A DNA stretch of 64,000 nucleotides from Melitaea cinxia (GCF_905220565.1 NC_059406.1:11542001-11606000); one strand, 5' to 3'; shown: positions 10,900 through 23,551, counted from the first letter of the stretch. Translations and numbers: made by a program. The notes: generated by a model not told the origin, from the sequence alone.

Positions 10900-12430
10900 A
10901 TTGAGCTGAAACATAGATGATGAAACAAGAAATAAGATGAAACATTTACACGTCCCTTTTTCACAATAGTTTGTTATAAAACTTTCAGATTTTTTTAAAA
11001 TTCTAATCTATCCGTACACTGTCAACTACTATTACTTTCATTGAATCTAAAAGATAAAGTATAGAGTCAGTTAAGATGACGTACCTACTCGTACTTTACG
11101 AATTTTGAATTACTTGGACCTAATGTTGAGTTACTAAAACTTTTAGAGAGTACTCTATATTTAATATACATGCTAGAGTGCTCTCCAGAGCGAAGTTTCA
11201 AAATATCTTCGGGGTACTGAATTGGACTTGTCATAATTTGTTTTCAATTTAGACATTGAGTATTATTATTATGGAATACATCTTTCTATGAATCATCATG
11301 ATGTCTTAAGGTATGTGGCACATGATTTTAACTCTTGTAAAACATAAAATTTTACAGGCGAATCTACTTTCGTAAATCGTTAATTACTTGTTACGAAAAA
11401 ATACAGTTTTAACATAGAGTGAAAGTTTAAGCTAAAAATATATGAAAATGTCATTAGAGAGAGATCAATATCATTAGAACAACCTAATGATATGATTTAA
11501 CTCACTAAATCTGATTGATTTTATTAAAGAGTCTTTCACAACTTACTACATCATTGTAAAAGCTACCGCACTGGTCCACTGGTCACTGATCCACGGTCGA
11601 CTTCAAAAACGCTGAGCAAAAGCTTCCTTTCAAACACAGGAAATGGATGTTGCGTAACCCAGCTAAGAGCTCAACTATGGTTTAATTTCCCTAGCAAGAA
11701 TGAAGCTCTATTTTTGGTTTCGTTACTCTATTATATTTTATTTGCGTTTTAGTTTTTAAAAAAATAAAATAAAACACCTGTGTTAAAAATTGAAACCGAT
11801 TACTTCATGTACTCCAAAGTTTGGTCGGAAACACAAATTCATAAATAGGAAATCAATATTCATAAAAAAAATCTATAGTGAGTTTAGCGGAAACAGAATC
11901 CGCTTTCATTTGTGTTAACGATACTTGATTGATTCTTGAATATACCCTTAGTTTTAATGACTATATTTGCGTGCATATTAAATGAATAAATAAATATCTT
12001 AAATAGATTTAAGTTAATATCAAAATATGTTTTTAAAAACATCAAAACAGATTTTATTCGATAAACTATTGTTATTTTATGTAATCAGTATAATACTTTT
12101 TTACTGATTACTTTTCGTCTACGGAAATAAAGCAAGAACCTAAATTAGTAAACAAATATAAAATAAACATTCTTTCATTCAACTTACATAGTTACCATCA
12201 CTTTCATTCACAAAAAACGTAACAGACAGAAGTTATTCCAGAGTTATGCCGCGAGTAAACATTGTGAATCTGATCAAAGAATTTTTACAAGTCGTTGACG
12301 CTATTTCAGAACAGCCCATCGCCAGCTGTGCACGGTTTGTTTAAAAAACATTCCTTGAAAATGAAAAAATTACAATAACCTTGATTTTTGTGTTTCTTTA
12401 ACGTTCTCTACTACAAAATTAGCGTATATA
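10900..12430. other. Intron of the Costars gene, nothing recognised
   Basis: AT-rich intronic sequence with no shared repeats. It is part of the 6.8-kb intron spanning 10888-17720. Confidence 0.5.
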
Positions 12431-12795
12431 ATTATGTTTGCTCGCAAACAAAAAAAAAAATGGCCTTCAATTAGATCGACAAATAATAATACAACGTATG
12501 TACACGAAAAGATAATCAAGTAAATACGCGTTATCAAAGATTACTAAAACATTTGTCATCAGATCTCGATCAAATTTAAATGGAATCATATGACAAGCGT
12601 TCGATTAAAACCAGAATATAAAACTCGAAAAGTACTTGTCAGATGTCAATTAAATTTAAATGCGACCACAGGACACGCATCACTTTTCGATTTAAAAAAA
12701 AAATTGAAATCGATCGACACAGTTCTGAGGTAATTATACGTAAAAAAATACAATCGTATTGAGAACCTTCTCCGTTTTCGGAAGTCGATTAAAAA
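12431..12795 (-). repeat. R1 element, internally deleted copy
   Basis: It starts with the GTTTGCTCGCAAAC palindrome and ends GGAAGTCGATT. At about 365 bp instead of about 600, it lacks the middle module (GGTACCATGATAAG). Confidence 0.7.
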
Positions 12796-13471
12796 TAATA
12801 TACTTTGTACACCTCAAAAAATGTTGCACTTAAGACAATTCATGTTTTGCTGCATTGCAAACTTACTAGTACTTCTATTCAAAGTATTTTTAAATTGTCA
12901 TTTCCTTAGTTTGTCGCTACCGTATTTTCTCAAATAATGACAGAAACCGTATGACCATCTCAACAAATTTTTTTTCACTAAATTTTTAGCAAATTTTTTT
13001 TCCCTGTCAAAATTATAATACGGACAAGGTAAAATTTTTAATACATATATTTCACTTCATTTATAAGTAACAATTATATTAGCAAAATAAGAAAATGAAG
13101 TACTGACAATTTTTGGTAAATTGAAACTTATACCACAAAAATTTGCAAGGTGAAGGTCAAAAATTTAATAATTTCAATATGTACTACAGGTCAGGCGCTA
13201 CGAGAGCGTTCTTGACACAATAACATGAACGAGAGTAATGATGATTAATTAATTCCGCGATTAATTAGCAGTACTTGTGTTTATATAATTGTTCAATATA
13301 AATTTTGTTTCTTTGGTGCCTAGATTTAACGATACGGAAATTATAAGCGTGATGAGTATACCGAGGTATTTAAAATTGTCAAAGAAACATGAAAAAAAAA
13401 ATTTAAATATGTTTAAAATACCAAATATTAAATTTTAAACTTGTGATAACAAAATATATTTTGATATATTA
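12796..13471. other. Intronic AT-rich DNA
   Basis: Nothing recognised beyond low-complexity stretches. Confidence 0.4.
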
Positions 13472-13965
13472 TTGTATTTTTTCACTTCGAAGATTCCGCG
13501 ATGCTTGAAGACAAAAGTCTTCGAGCAATGCGTCCTACCTGTGTTAACATACGGAACCAAGACGTGGATACTGACGAAGGGGCTGGTCCACAAATTTAAA
13601 GTCACTCAACGTGCAATGGAACGGGCTATGGTTGGATTTTCTCTCAAAGATAGGATTAGAAATGAGATTACCCGCGAGAGAACGAAAGTAACCGATATAG
13701 CCCACAGAATTAGCAAGTTGAAGTAGCAGTGAGCTGATCAACTGTGTCACAGGACCGATGACCGTTGGCGCAGATGTCCTGGAGTGGAGACCACGTCTTG
13801 GAAAACGCAGTGTGGGACGCCCTCCGGCCCGCTATACCGACGATCTATGAAAGATTGCCGGTATAGGCCGGATGAAGATTGCGGAAAACTGGGATGTCTG
13901 GCGCGAACTTAGGGAAGCCTTTGTCCAGCAGTAGACTGCGATATGTTAAAGTGGTGATGAAGAGA
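13472..13965 (+). mobile_element. 5'-truncated LINE, C-terminus of ORF2 plus 3' tail
   Basis: The open frame 13472-13726 gives TKVFEQCVLPVLTYGTKTW and then KFKVTQRAMERAMVGFSLKD. This is the region after the reverse transcriptase catalytic core in a lepidopteran non-LTR retrotransposon (QRAMERxMLG-type motif, probably RTE clade). Translation continues with frameshifts past a stop at 13726 (fragments of WAGHxxRRTDDRW, WRPRLGKRSVGRPPAR) to the AFVQQ region and the 3' tail CCAGCAGTAGACTGCGATA. No endonuclease or catalytic reverse transcriptase core is present, so it is a dead 5'-truncated insertion in the Costars intron. Confidence 0.75.
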
Positions 13966-15020
13966 TTGTATGTATAAAATGGTACACACACACAAATAAA
14001 CACACTACACTACAATGTGTTGATTTTATTCCACATTAAAAAACTGTGTAACAAAATCATACAACTTTTCTCAATTTTGTTTGCACTACAACCCTTTTTT
14101 TATTGAAATATTATACATATTTAAATACTAAATAACAAGATTAAAATAATAATAAAAAATAAAATAATTAAATTAATTATTAATATTATTTAATATGATA
14201 TTTAATTGTGTCCCTTTTTGGATTTTTTAAATTACTCGTGACGTTTGACAGTCGTATTTATAATATATTTATAATAATTATATAAATTCCTCGGGACCGA
14301 AATTACACACGTTACATAAGAACAAACGTTCAGACGCCATACAAATACAAAATACAAATTATGATGAATTTGAGAACTTCTGCGCAATAGCCAGTACTGT
14401 GATATATAACGTATTCTTCTTACTCGACCTGAACTGTATATACTTGTAGTATTTTACTATATTTTACTTCGACGACGAATGTATTTTGTTTATATTATTA
14501 TTTGTTTCTAATTTGGACTTATACCCCCTAACAGAGCACCCGTACCTTTTTTGTATTTCTAATTTTACTAATAGGAGACAAAATCTAACGTTGTGTAAAT
14601 GACAATACGTTTAGCACAATAGAGCTAAATAAATATAAATTAATAATAGAGCTAAGGAAGACAGAGGAAGCTGAGTACTTCCAGTTTAGATTACGAAGCA
14701 ATTAATCGAATGACTGCCTCTCCTGTAATCACCAAACGTTTGAAAGCGACATCAAAATATTCTAAATATTATCAGATATTGTTATTGTAAGCTACTAAAT
14801 TTACTCTACAATATTTTAAATATACATTGTATATCACTGGACAGTGGACTTTTCTTCACCAGCACTTTAAAAAATTACTTCTCCCCTATTAGTTACTGGT
14901 TAAATTTATAGCCACAATAATACGTTCCTCAAGCAACAAATTTACCGTATTTTTTCGAATCACTGTAATTTTTTTTTTACTTTTGTAGTCACCAAATACA
15001 ATTATTTCACCCATCTTTAA
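13966..15020. other. Intronic AT-rich DNA
   Basis: Nothing recognised. There is a run of A/T-only sequence near 14140-14200. Confidence 0.4.
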
Positions 15021-15125
15021 GAATAATAATAATAATAATAATAATAATGCTTTATTCATAAAAATATTTACGTACAATAATGAGTTCCCTGGTTCATGTG
15101 ATAGGCAAAGCCTACACAATGAACC
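15021..15125. repeat. (AAT)n microsatellite with adjoining repeat
   Basis: About ten AAT triplets (15021-15049) lead into GCTTTATTCATAAAAATATT and GTGATAGGCAAAGCC, which look like a repeat tail. No second copy of the adjoining part is in the window. Confidence 0.6.
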
Positions 15126-15569
15126 AATGAAAAAAATACTCGTTAGTAAAAATCTTTGCGCGTAATTTTAAACATGAATTAATTGATAAACTGTCACGGT
15201 GGAACATAGAGGAAAAAGGTTTTCCCTGTCAGCTCCGGCATGCGAGTTCAGGTAACTATATTTTATTCCGTATTAAATGAATCACAATATAATAGTTAAT
15301 TAAAATAATAGAACAATAAAGTTCTTTCTGAAGGAGTAAACTCCAGCAATTAACCTGCTACGTGAATAAAATCTCTATTTCATTTAATTCAAAGGCTTTT
15401 TATTATAAAAAGATCAAAAGTTTTAACTTATACCATAAAATATTATTGAAAATAGGCGAAAAATATTTATGTGAAAAAATAGTTACTGTTTATCAAGAAC
15501 ATCCATCGATAGTGATTGATGACATAAAATGTGTAATTTCATTGCTTAGGAAGTTATAAAACCACTGTT
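15126..15569. other. Intronic DNA with an unsupported open frame
   Basis: A 65-codon frame at 15362-15559 (+) has no splice sites, homology or codon bias that I can defend. Nothing else recognised. Confidence 0.35.
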
Positions 15570-15606
15570 AACAACTGACTAGCCCATTGGCACAAAAGAT
15601 GACCCT
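15570..15606 (+). repeat. R6 SINE head fragment
   Basis: CTGACTAGCCCATTGGCAC matches the start of the tRNA-derived R6 SINE at 40418. Confidence 0.45.
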
Positions 15607-15635
15607 TTTTCTAAGAGTTATATCTATACACCTAT

Positions 15636-15993
15636 ACAAATAAACAAAATTGCAGTGTCTGTATGTATTATTAAAATAACCGCTTTTTACTAAATACACG
15701 CTACATGTACGGTATACGGTAGATGTATACACGGTACATGTACCAAAATATATATATTTTTTTTACAATTTTTGTCTGTCTATCTGTCTGCCTAATGTCT
15801 GTTTGTCTATTTGTTCCGACTAATCTCTGTAACGGCTGGACTGATTTTGACGGGACTTTCACTGGCAGATAACTGATGTAGTAAGGGGTAACTTAGGCTA
15901 CTTTTATTTTAGAAATTTATTTATTTTATAACTGTGATCGGAACAATAACTTTTTTGTTCAATTCCACGCGGACGAAGTCGCGGTCACAGCTA
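15636..15993 (+). repeat. R5 element, long copy
   Basis: Contains the TGCAGTGTCTGTATGTATTA start, a TCTGTC-rich run at about 15770-15810, TTGTTCCGACTAATCTCTG and the 3' end CGCGGACGAAGTCGCGG...CAGCTAGT. Confidence 0.7.
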
Positions 15994-16014
15994 GTGTATA
16001 CATATATAAATTTG

Positions 16015-16370
16015 ATTTGATGACGCATTGGCGCAACGGTCAAAGCACCAGTTAGTGGCTGTTGCGTTGGCGGTAGCAGGTTCGAACCCCGTACATGACA
16101 AACATTTGTATTGTCCATACATATTTTTGCCGTGGTCTGGGTGTTTGTGCAGTCCTTGTGGGCCTCCCCACTGTGACTCGGAGAGCACATTAAGCCGTCG
16201 GTCCCGGTTGTTATCATATACACCTGATGGCGATCGTTACTCATAGTAGAAAATATATCCGCCAACCCGCATTGGAGTAGCGTGGTGGATTAAGCTCTGA
16301 TCCTTCTCCTACATGTGGAGAGAGGCCTATGCACAGCAGTTGGATATTACAGGCTAAAGCTTAACATAAA
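16015..16370 (+). repeat. R4 tRNA-derived SINE, complete copy
   Basis: The head has pol III promoter boxes: an A-box-like TTGGCGCAACGGT at about 16028 and the B-box GGTTCGAACCCC at about 16079. The body includes GCCGTCGGTCCCGGTTGTTA, and the conserved 3' half ends TGGATATTACAGGCTAAAGC. The layout (tRNA head, body, conserved tail) is that of lepidopteran tRNA-derived SINEs. Open frames on both strands here (up to 114 codons) are repeat artefacts. Confidence 0.85.
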
Positions 16371-17587
16371 TTGATTTATTTATTTTCTTGCCGATTCCTA
16401 TCTACAGAATCTACTTTCCGAATGATAGCTTTGCTTTTAACTATAATTAATTAATTCAAATATAATTTTAATTTGTGAAATGAAAATTCAAAAGTGTCTT
16501 TGGCCCACGTAAATAAAATTTTTTGGTTTAATTTTATTGAAAAAAAAAATATACATATATAAAAGCGTAAATCAATGGGGTGTTATCAATGCGCATGTAT
16601 ATTGAATAGGTGTGTACATTAAAGCTTAAATTATATTTAATCTAAGGCGTCAAAAATTCAAATGAATTAGTTTCAAAAATTTCAGTCGTAAAGTTGATAT
16701 AACTTTAATAGCTTGGATATATTTAGGCTCTTGGCGACGAAACTACAAAAACAAACTATGGAAAAGTAATAAATTGCTGTCTACGTGTATGATCTTCTTT
16801 ACCTTTTAACTCTTTAAAAGTATTAAAATATCAAATGAATTATAAAAAATTATACAAAAAATATTTGCTCATTTTTATTTTTTATTTTTAGTTACGTTAA
16901 AATGTTATCCTAAAGAAAATAAGTGAAAACTAAAAACAAAATTAAAATTAAGAAGTGTTCAATTTATCGTGATCTAGAATTACTAAACGAGAGACGTTTA
17001 AATTAATTATTATTTTCTATTAGTGGTTTCAGAGACGTTAATAAAATCAATCGGAACAGATGTTTAAACTGGACGATAGCAAAATGATTTAAAACCCTAA
17101 AACCATTTCATCTATATTTTAGTTTTAAAAATTCTCTTAGAGTTTTAGCGAATAACTCCGGCGCTCTGTCTGAAGATGACATATTTATTTCCTGTAAGCG
17201 TTTCGACCATTTCACAACAACATAAATTAATTCTACTTTTTAGAGCAATCTGTATAAAATAACAGTTATGTTGTTGGCGCTGATGTGATAGGCCGATCAT
17301 TCATCTATTTTAATTTTGACTACATTTCATTTAATTTTATTTTCGTATTCATTGCATATACGTGGTAATACTAGCTTCTTCTTATGAAACACTGCATATA
17401 TATAAATATATATTTAAATGTGTAAATGTAAATAAACTATAATAACATATTACTAAGATATATTACTAAATAAGTACTCCTTACTTCTACATTAATCAGG
17501 TCAATTAAACCGAACACGGTTTTAAAGGTATCTTTAATTCACATGATATTTGAAGGGTTAAGTTTGCAACTGATTTTTAAGTAAATA
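16371..17587. other. Intronic AT-rich DNA
   Basis: No exon or shared repeat recognised. Confidence 0.4.
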
Positions 17588-17692
17588 TATAACGTAAGAT
17601 GCCGGTGAAGACTGGATGAGAATTGCGGAAAAATTGGATATTTAGCGCGAACTTCTGGAGACCTATACTAGCAGTGGCCCGCGATAATATGT
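17588..17692 (+). repeat. LINE 3' end fragment
   Basis: AAGATGCCGGTGAAGACTGG, GGATATTTAGCGCGAACTTC and CTAGCAGTGGCCCGCGATA parallel the last 100 bp of the LINE at 13472-13965. It sits about 30 bp before the next Costars exon. Confidence 0.65.
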
Positions 17693-17720
17693 AGTATCTA
17701 TATAACTGTGTTTTTTTTAG

Positions 17721-17898
17721 GCCTATCCCTGGTTCAATGACAGAGTACAGAGGTGCAGAGGCTCAAGCGAGAGTATGTACAGAGATGAAGGAACTTTGTG
17801 AAATTATTCACGAATACGGAAAAACTCCATGCAAAAATCTTCTCCCGCCTGAACTGAAGGATGCCACTAAAGTAATTTCGTTCGGCGAACTATTCACA
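17721..17898 (+). CDS. ABRA: Costars/ABRA-family protein, second visible exon
   Basis: The acceptor TTTTTTTTAG is at 17711-17720; the donor GTGAGT starts at 17899. The first base completes a Lys codon with the preceding exon. The 59 following codons read PIPGSMTEYRGAEAQARVCT, EMKELCEIIHEYGKTPCKNL and LPPELKDATKVISFGELFT. This is the first half of the Costars domain, the actin-cytoskeleton/Rho-signalling module shared by ABRA (STARS) and ABRACL. The conserved VISFGELF motif sits at the exon end. In vertebrates ABRA promotes actin polymerisation and SRF signalling in muscle; a similar role here is inference. The out-phase is 0, matching the next exon. Confidence 0.92.
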
Positions 17899-18315
17899 GT
17901 GAGTATTTTGTTTTAAACTTAGTTATTTTCCATAAGGGAAAGATATCAATTAAGTTAGCATAATTTTGGTCGGTGGACTCACGCCTGCATTAGGGATACT
18001 AAGATAGAATAATTAGTTCTCTTAATGTAAGCTGCAGTAGTGTACCATGTAAACGATCACTAACAAAACTAAAAATTGGAATAACAAAAGCGAGGGCATT
18101 ATAAGCCTGTGGACATAACTTTATATAACAAAAAAAAAAAAAAAAAACTTCCATAAGGGTTGTAATCTGAAGCGTATGTACTATAATACTGTATGTACGT
18201 TTAAGTGTTTAAATGTATGTACGTTTATAGGATATTGAACTTTTAACTACTATTTGGTGGAATTAGATCCGATTGCAATATCGCGATCGACATCGATAGG
18301 ATGTTTTTGTATTTT

Positions 18316-18914
18316 TAACCGACTTCCAAAAAAGGAGGAGGTTCTCAATTCGACTGTTTTTTTTTTTGTTACTTCAGAACTTTTGACTGGGTGGAGCGTT
18401 TTAGACAAATTTTCTTTTGATCGAAAGGTGGTATGTGTCATTTGGTCCCATTTAAATTTATTTGAGATCTAACGACTACTTTTCGATTTATATCTAATAA
18501 TGCGTTTTTACTTGACGCTTTTTTCGTCGACCTACGTTGTATTATACCACATAACTTTCTACTGGATGTACCGATTTTGATAATTCTTTTTGTTGAAAAG
18601 GAGATATCCCTAGTTTGGTACCATGATAAAGAAACCAGGATCTGATGATGGGATCCTAGACAAATCGAAGGAAACTTTCAAAAATTTGCAATAACTTTTT
18701 ACTGGGTGTACCAATTTTGATAATTTTTAATTTATTCAAAAGCTGATGTTTATCATGTGGTCACATATAAATTTTATTGAGATCTGATAACTACTTTTTG
18801 AGTAATCTTTGATAACGAGTAGTAACTTGACTATTTTTTCGTCTATCTACGTTGTATTACTCGTCGATGTAATTGAAGTCGGTTTTTTTTTCGTTTGCGA
18901 GCAAACACAATTAT
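18316..18914 (+). repeat. R1 element, full length
   Basis: The reference plus-orientation copy: AACCGACTTCCAAAAAAGGA at the start, GAAGTCGGTT near 18877, and the terminal palindrome GTTTGCGAGCAAAC. It contains two related modules (about 18370-18550 and 18690-18860) sharing the ACTGGGTG...GAGATCT...ACTACTTTT...CTACGTTGTATTA order, with a middle segment carrying GGTACCATGATAAAG. Confidence 0.8.
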
Positions 18915-20566
18915 TATACACATTTTCATATATAAAAGATAACCTTTGTAGTTTTGAAGTACCCTTTTGATTGATTGCCTACTTATTTTTAGTTACGAAA
19001 CATTAATTCCATCTCGTTTAATGATATTAAAAAAATTACAGTTACTATTTAAAAAATAGTATTAATTCCTCAGTGTAAGTTTTAAATATTTAACATGCTG
19101 AATAAAATTTTCTGTCTGAGCTAGAAACTGGTTAGTAATAAAAACATCGAGTTTCTGGCAAATATCCCTACAGCTAATTACTATTTAAAAATAATATATT
19201 ATGTCACAAATCCGGTGAGACATAATCTTTGCTTGTGAGCTGTAACAATAAATAGCGGGTTATTTTCAGAAATAATTTTAACACACATTAACACAAACAT
19301 TAGGTATTTGTTGAAAACTATTGCTATCATAAATTCAAAACGAAAGCCAGTTACTGTCGCGAGTTGTATTTGTTCAACACAAAAAAGTTTTCATTTCACG
19401 AATTTAAATTCCAATTCGGCCTTAAAACTATCACTGTAGTTTGATAACTAGATAGGTATTAAAAAATTTTTTAACAAACAACAAAACTTGCACTACGTTT
19501 ATTTAAACCCATAACGTTTCAATTTCATAAAGTAAAATAGAAAAATATTTAATAATTAATAATTAAAAAGTTGATTAAAAATTATTGCATTGAAAAAATA
19601 TTAAAAATATTTAATCTACATGGTAAAAGAGCACTTGATAAAAATTTCCTTACGAAACTTCAAGTACTAGTCTTCTAATGGCTGAAAAATGGCACTGAAT
19701 AAACTTCGGTCTTTGCAAAAGCGAAATGCTGTTAAATTAGAATTGAACAGTTTTGAGAAATGCTTTTACAGGCAGAAGTATTTGTCAAGGGTCTGTCCCG
19801 AATCGCGTAAGAGTTTCATAACATTAGAAACTTTTTTAAAAAATTTAGAATTTTTTTTTTTATTTAAGTATTCATCAAAAGCGCATTTGAGTGCACCCCT
19901 AAATAATATTTTTAGCTATTATTAACTATATTAATTATAGTTACTTTGAAGCTACCGCATGTTTGAAATTTTTCCAACAAGATCCAACATTAAGTCATCT
20001 TTTAATAATAATCTTCTTATATAACATTTGATAATCGGAAATTTAGACGAGAATTAAGATCGCTTTGTTCTGCAGGAAACTAAGCCCACAATTGTTACTT
20101 AATCTTCATCATATTTTAAGCTTATACATGTGCTTTCTATATTTTCTATTTGTAAAATAGCGATTCAGTGTGCTTTAAAGTCTACTATAAAAAAATAATT
20201 TTTGGTTTTGATTTTGATCATTAAATACTTTGATATAACAGTTTAATTATTAAAGGACATTTTTTTACTTTTAGCTTGCGGGAATATGATTGTAAAGTTT
20301 AAACTTACTGATTCATTTTAAAATAACCTTGATCGAGTTACTCTGATTTATTAAAACGCACAAAAAAACTGTACTTTTCCGTTTATGGGCACAAAATTAT
20401 TTTACAGCTGAAAAAAAAATTGTTCGATAATAATTAACTTATATAATATAAAAAATATAAATCATTATTCCTACCACATCATATAAATATAAACTGAAAG
20501 ATGTTCCGGGTGTCTGTAGCGGAAGTCAATTTATTATGATATTGTAGATTATACCACTGAACCCAA

Positions 20567-20570
<4 letters not shown>
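18915..20570. other. Intronic AT-rich DNA
   Basis: Nothing recognised. The 78-codon frame at 19689-19925 (+) lacks support. Confidence 0.4.

Positions 20571-20618
<48 letters not shown>
20571..20618. repeat. (TA)n microsatellite
   Basis: About 24 uninterrupted TA dinucleotides. Confidence 0.95.
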
Positions 20619-20621
<3 letters not shown>

Positions 20622-21378
20622 AAATACCCTGTAACTATCACACAGGACGAAACCCTTTAACCTTTTAAAGTTAGTTTGCTGCTCCACTGTATATTTATGA
20701 AAATTAACTTAAAATTAAACTATATTGCCATTAATTATTATTTTTGAGATAAATGAACGCTATTAAGTTTTTACAATAGCAAACGTGACCTACCCCACAC
20801 CTACGTGTTCACCGAAGTAAGAACAAACATCTATTAGTAAATGTATTGAGTTATTAATTTATTATTAAAACACTCACTACTCACTAATATGAATGCCAAT
20901 AAAAGACGGTACAACATTCTATTAAATATTTTATGCATAAAAAATGCCATGTTATTGCAGTTTACAAAAAGTAACAAAAAATAATTTTAATTAACTAAAA
21001 AAAGGAAAATAAATTTATTATTAAAACAATTAATTATTAAAAACGTTTTCAAAAAAATAATAAAATAATAATCGATACAATAAAAATAAAATTGAGCTGA
21101 ATAAAATAGGAATAATTCATTTAGAAAAGAGTATATGAACAATTTCTCATTGAAAACTAAGCACTTGTCATGTAAAATGTCGACGTCAATTGTATTTAGA
21201 TACTTGCTTGGTTATATTCGCCGCACATTCTTAAGAGTTAAACTTTTTGATAGGTTAGTTCTTCCGATAGGTATATATAAATACAGATAGGATGTTGTTG
21301 ATATCTGTATCCACTAGTGGTCGCCTGTGGTCAAATTACGACCATAATTAATGTAAATTAAAGTTTCAACATTAATAA
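20619..21378. other. Intronic AT-rich DNA
   Basis: Nothing recognised. Confidence 0.4.
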
Positions 21379-21380
21379 TA

Positions 21381-21688
21381 GACCAGTGCTTTTAGCTTTT
21401 GAAACGAAAAAAAAAATTATAGTATGATGAAACCCATTGTAAAAGATTTAGACAAATTAGACATTGTTTCCATAGGACTTGTCGTTTAGCCGGAAATTGA
21501 TATAAGCCGTTTATAACACCCTATCGCTCCCCCTCGCTACCAATTCCCGAACTCAGATCGCCCGTAATTTATTTTACCTTTCATTTTCGTTGTACATTTT
21601 CATTGTGTTCTCTTCCTTTTCCAATGGGTTTCATCCTACTATATTTTTTTTCACTGTTTAACATTTTCAAAGGCTAAAAGCACTGGTC
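21381..21688. mobile_element. MITE with long terminal inverted repeats and TA target site
   Basis: The left end GACCAGTGCTTTTAGC is answered by GCTAAAAGCACTGGTC on the right. The inverted similarity continues inward about 60 bp (ATGAAACCCATTG on the left, CAATGGGTTTCAT on the right) with a small indel. TA flanks both ends (21379-21380 and 21689-21690), the target duplication of Tc1/mariner-type elements. The element is 308 bp and non-coding. The single copy in this window sits in the Costars intron. Confidence 0.8.
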
Positions 21689-21690
21689 TA

Positions 21691-23337
21691 TAAGGTTCTC
21701 TTGTCAAAGCCTATATTTCTAAAATATAAACAAAAGCGTGTGTGTGTCAAATACATGGTAATATTCATCTTAATACGCTGTGAGTCAATTAAATACTGAC
21801 TTCGATTTGTTATTTACGGTCGATCAATTATTGCGCTGAAATTATAAAATATATAAGCGCTTATACTGTAACTGTAAAAATTACAATTATGTAATCAAAT
21901 GAAAATCAAAATCACAATACGTCACATAGTCTGCATCTGTAAATATTATAGGTATGTCGTTTCAGAAAATTTAAAATACTACTTAGTTTATAGGTATAAA
22001 AGTTTTGTTTTGCCATTATTTATATATTTTATACGAAAACCATATTTCAAATTAAGTTACCTTTACTACATTTAATTACTATTATAAAACACGTAGGAGG
22101 CGTTGTTTATACATACGATACACATATAATATATTGCCGATCCTACGCCCTAATTAAACAAAATAGACGCTTCACATGTCACGACTCCAAGAAGAATAGG
22201 ATTGTGTGTGGGTGGTCCGGGAACACGAAACACAAATAAATATCCAGACAAAGACAAATCTACCAAATAAGACTCTTAGCCTATACAAACGGGAATCTAA
22301 CTAGCAGTTTTTAGCGACTGACGTGTATAATGAGTATAATCGTATGTATTATAGTGTATGCATATAGCGGAGAATGGTACGTGTTTGAATTTATTTAAAT
22401 AATTGAAGATATAAGGGATATATGATTGATAAGCATTATCGTATTCAAGGTTATTTCTTTAGTTCAATTGTGAGAATAGTAACTTTTTTTATATATTTCT
22501 GTAACACATCATTGATTGAAATTTTAATTAATCTGGGACTTAGTGCATAGAAACGTTTTTAAACGTTGTTTGATACTATAGAAATGCACTTAAATATTTC
22601 AGGCCAATGTTAATTATTACCTGATAGCGGACATTTGTTTTATATTGATTTTATTTTGTATTTTTTTTACCACGAAATAAAAACAGTCAAAAAAAAAACA
22701 ATCTCTACAAAAACAGGTATACTTAACGATTTTTTTTACACTGATTGGTTTCGGCTTTGCAAAAGTAGTAGTGGAATAACACACACATATTATTATATAT
22801 ATATGCTCCCATTGATAAATGGAGGAGGATAATGGAGGAGATAAGGTTATCAACCTTATAATTATTTTTGTACCGTAATGATATTACGTCCAACGTTTCA
22901 AATAAGATATTAAATGCTACCTGTGATTTACTTTTCGTAGAATCAAGACTATTTCATTATATACCTAAATTAACAACGTCTAAAAACTTCAGGACTTTTC
23001 TTTAGACAATTCCTGCTTCTTTTAACTACGAAAATTTTAAAATTTTGTTTAATTTATTAATTATTTTCAATTTTTATTAACGTCAAGTGTCATTCATACT
23101 ACGTATTAAAAAAAATAACTTTAGTAATTGATAATAAAAAGTATTTTATTAACGTTCAAAAATTTGTACAATAAATTTAAATATATTACAAGTAGATTTA
23201 GTGCATGCTGATGATAGTAATTGAACAATATAATTACAGTCAGAGCTTTTGCGTAGTAAGTGTTCAATTTACAACACAAAAGTCCCTTAGTTAAATCGGG
23301 CCAGATGTGCCATACACAACAGAGATTATATACGCAT
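21691..23337. other. Intronic AT-rich DNA
   Basis: Nothing recognised. The opposing frames at 22617-22853 (-) and 22635-22832 (+) cover low-complexity sequence. Confidence 0.4.
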
Positions 23338-23551
23338 TTACTTGATCGTTATCGTTATAGGAAATAATGATTTATTATTCACAATTGACGTCATTTTATT
23401 ATATTTTTCTTGCGAACGGAACGTTTCGTAGTATAATCCTTTTTCTCGTATTCGTCGTATTATTTGTAATTTTTGTAATAAGTCTTCTTGGTTTAGAAAA
23501 ACTATTGATTTTGGCTCCCAGCTCGTTAGTTTTTCCTTTCTATTGGCAAAT
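23338..23551 (-). CDS. Candidate orphan exon, unknown product (weak)
   Basis: On the minus strand a good acceptor (TGTTTTCATTTCAG) ends at 23552. An uninterrupted frame follows to a stop at 23338-23340. It encodes FANRKEKLTSWEPKSIVFLN, QEDLLQKLQIIRRIREKGLY and YETFRSQEKYNKMTS, then a low-complexity tail. The Lys/Glu/Arg/Gln-rich, helix-like composition differs from the Ile/Phe/Tyr-rich chance frames elsewhere. I recognise no family. It lies antisense in the 13-kb Costars intron; there is no identified partner exon, so it may be chance. Confidence 0.2.

Noticed and set aside
16015..16100. tRNA gene in the SINE head
   Set aside because: A- and B-box sequences are present, but the stems do not form a full cloverleaf. 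It is the head of a SINE.
15921..16265. 114-codon minus-strand frame and overlapping frames
   Set aside because: They fall in the R5 end and the R4 SINE; they are repeat artefacts.
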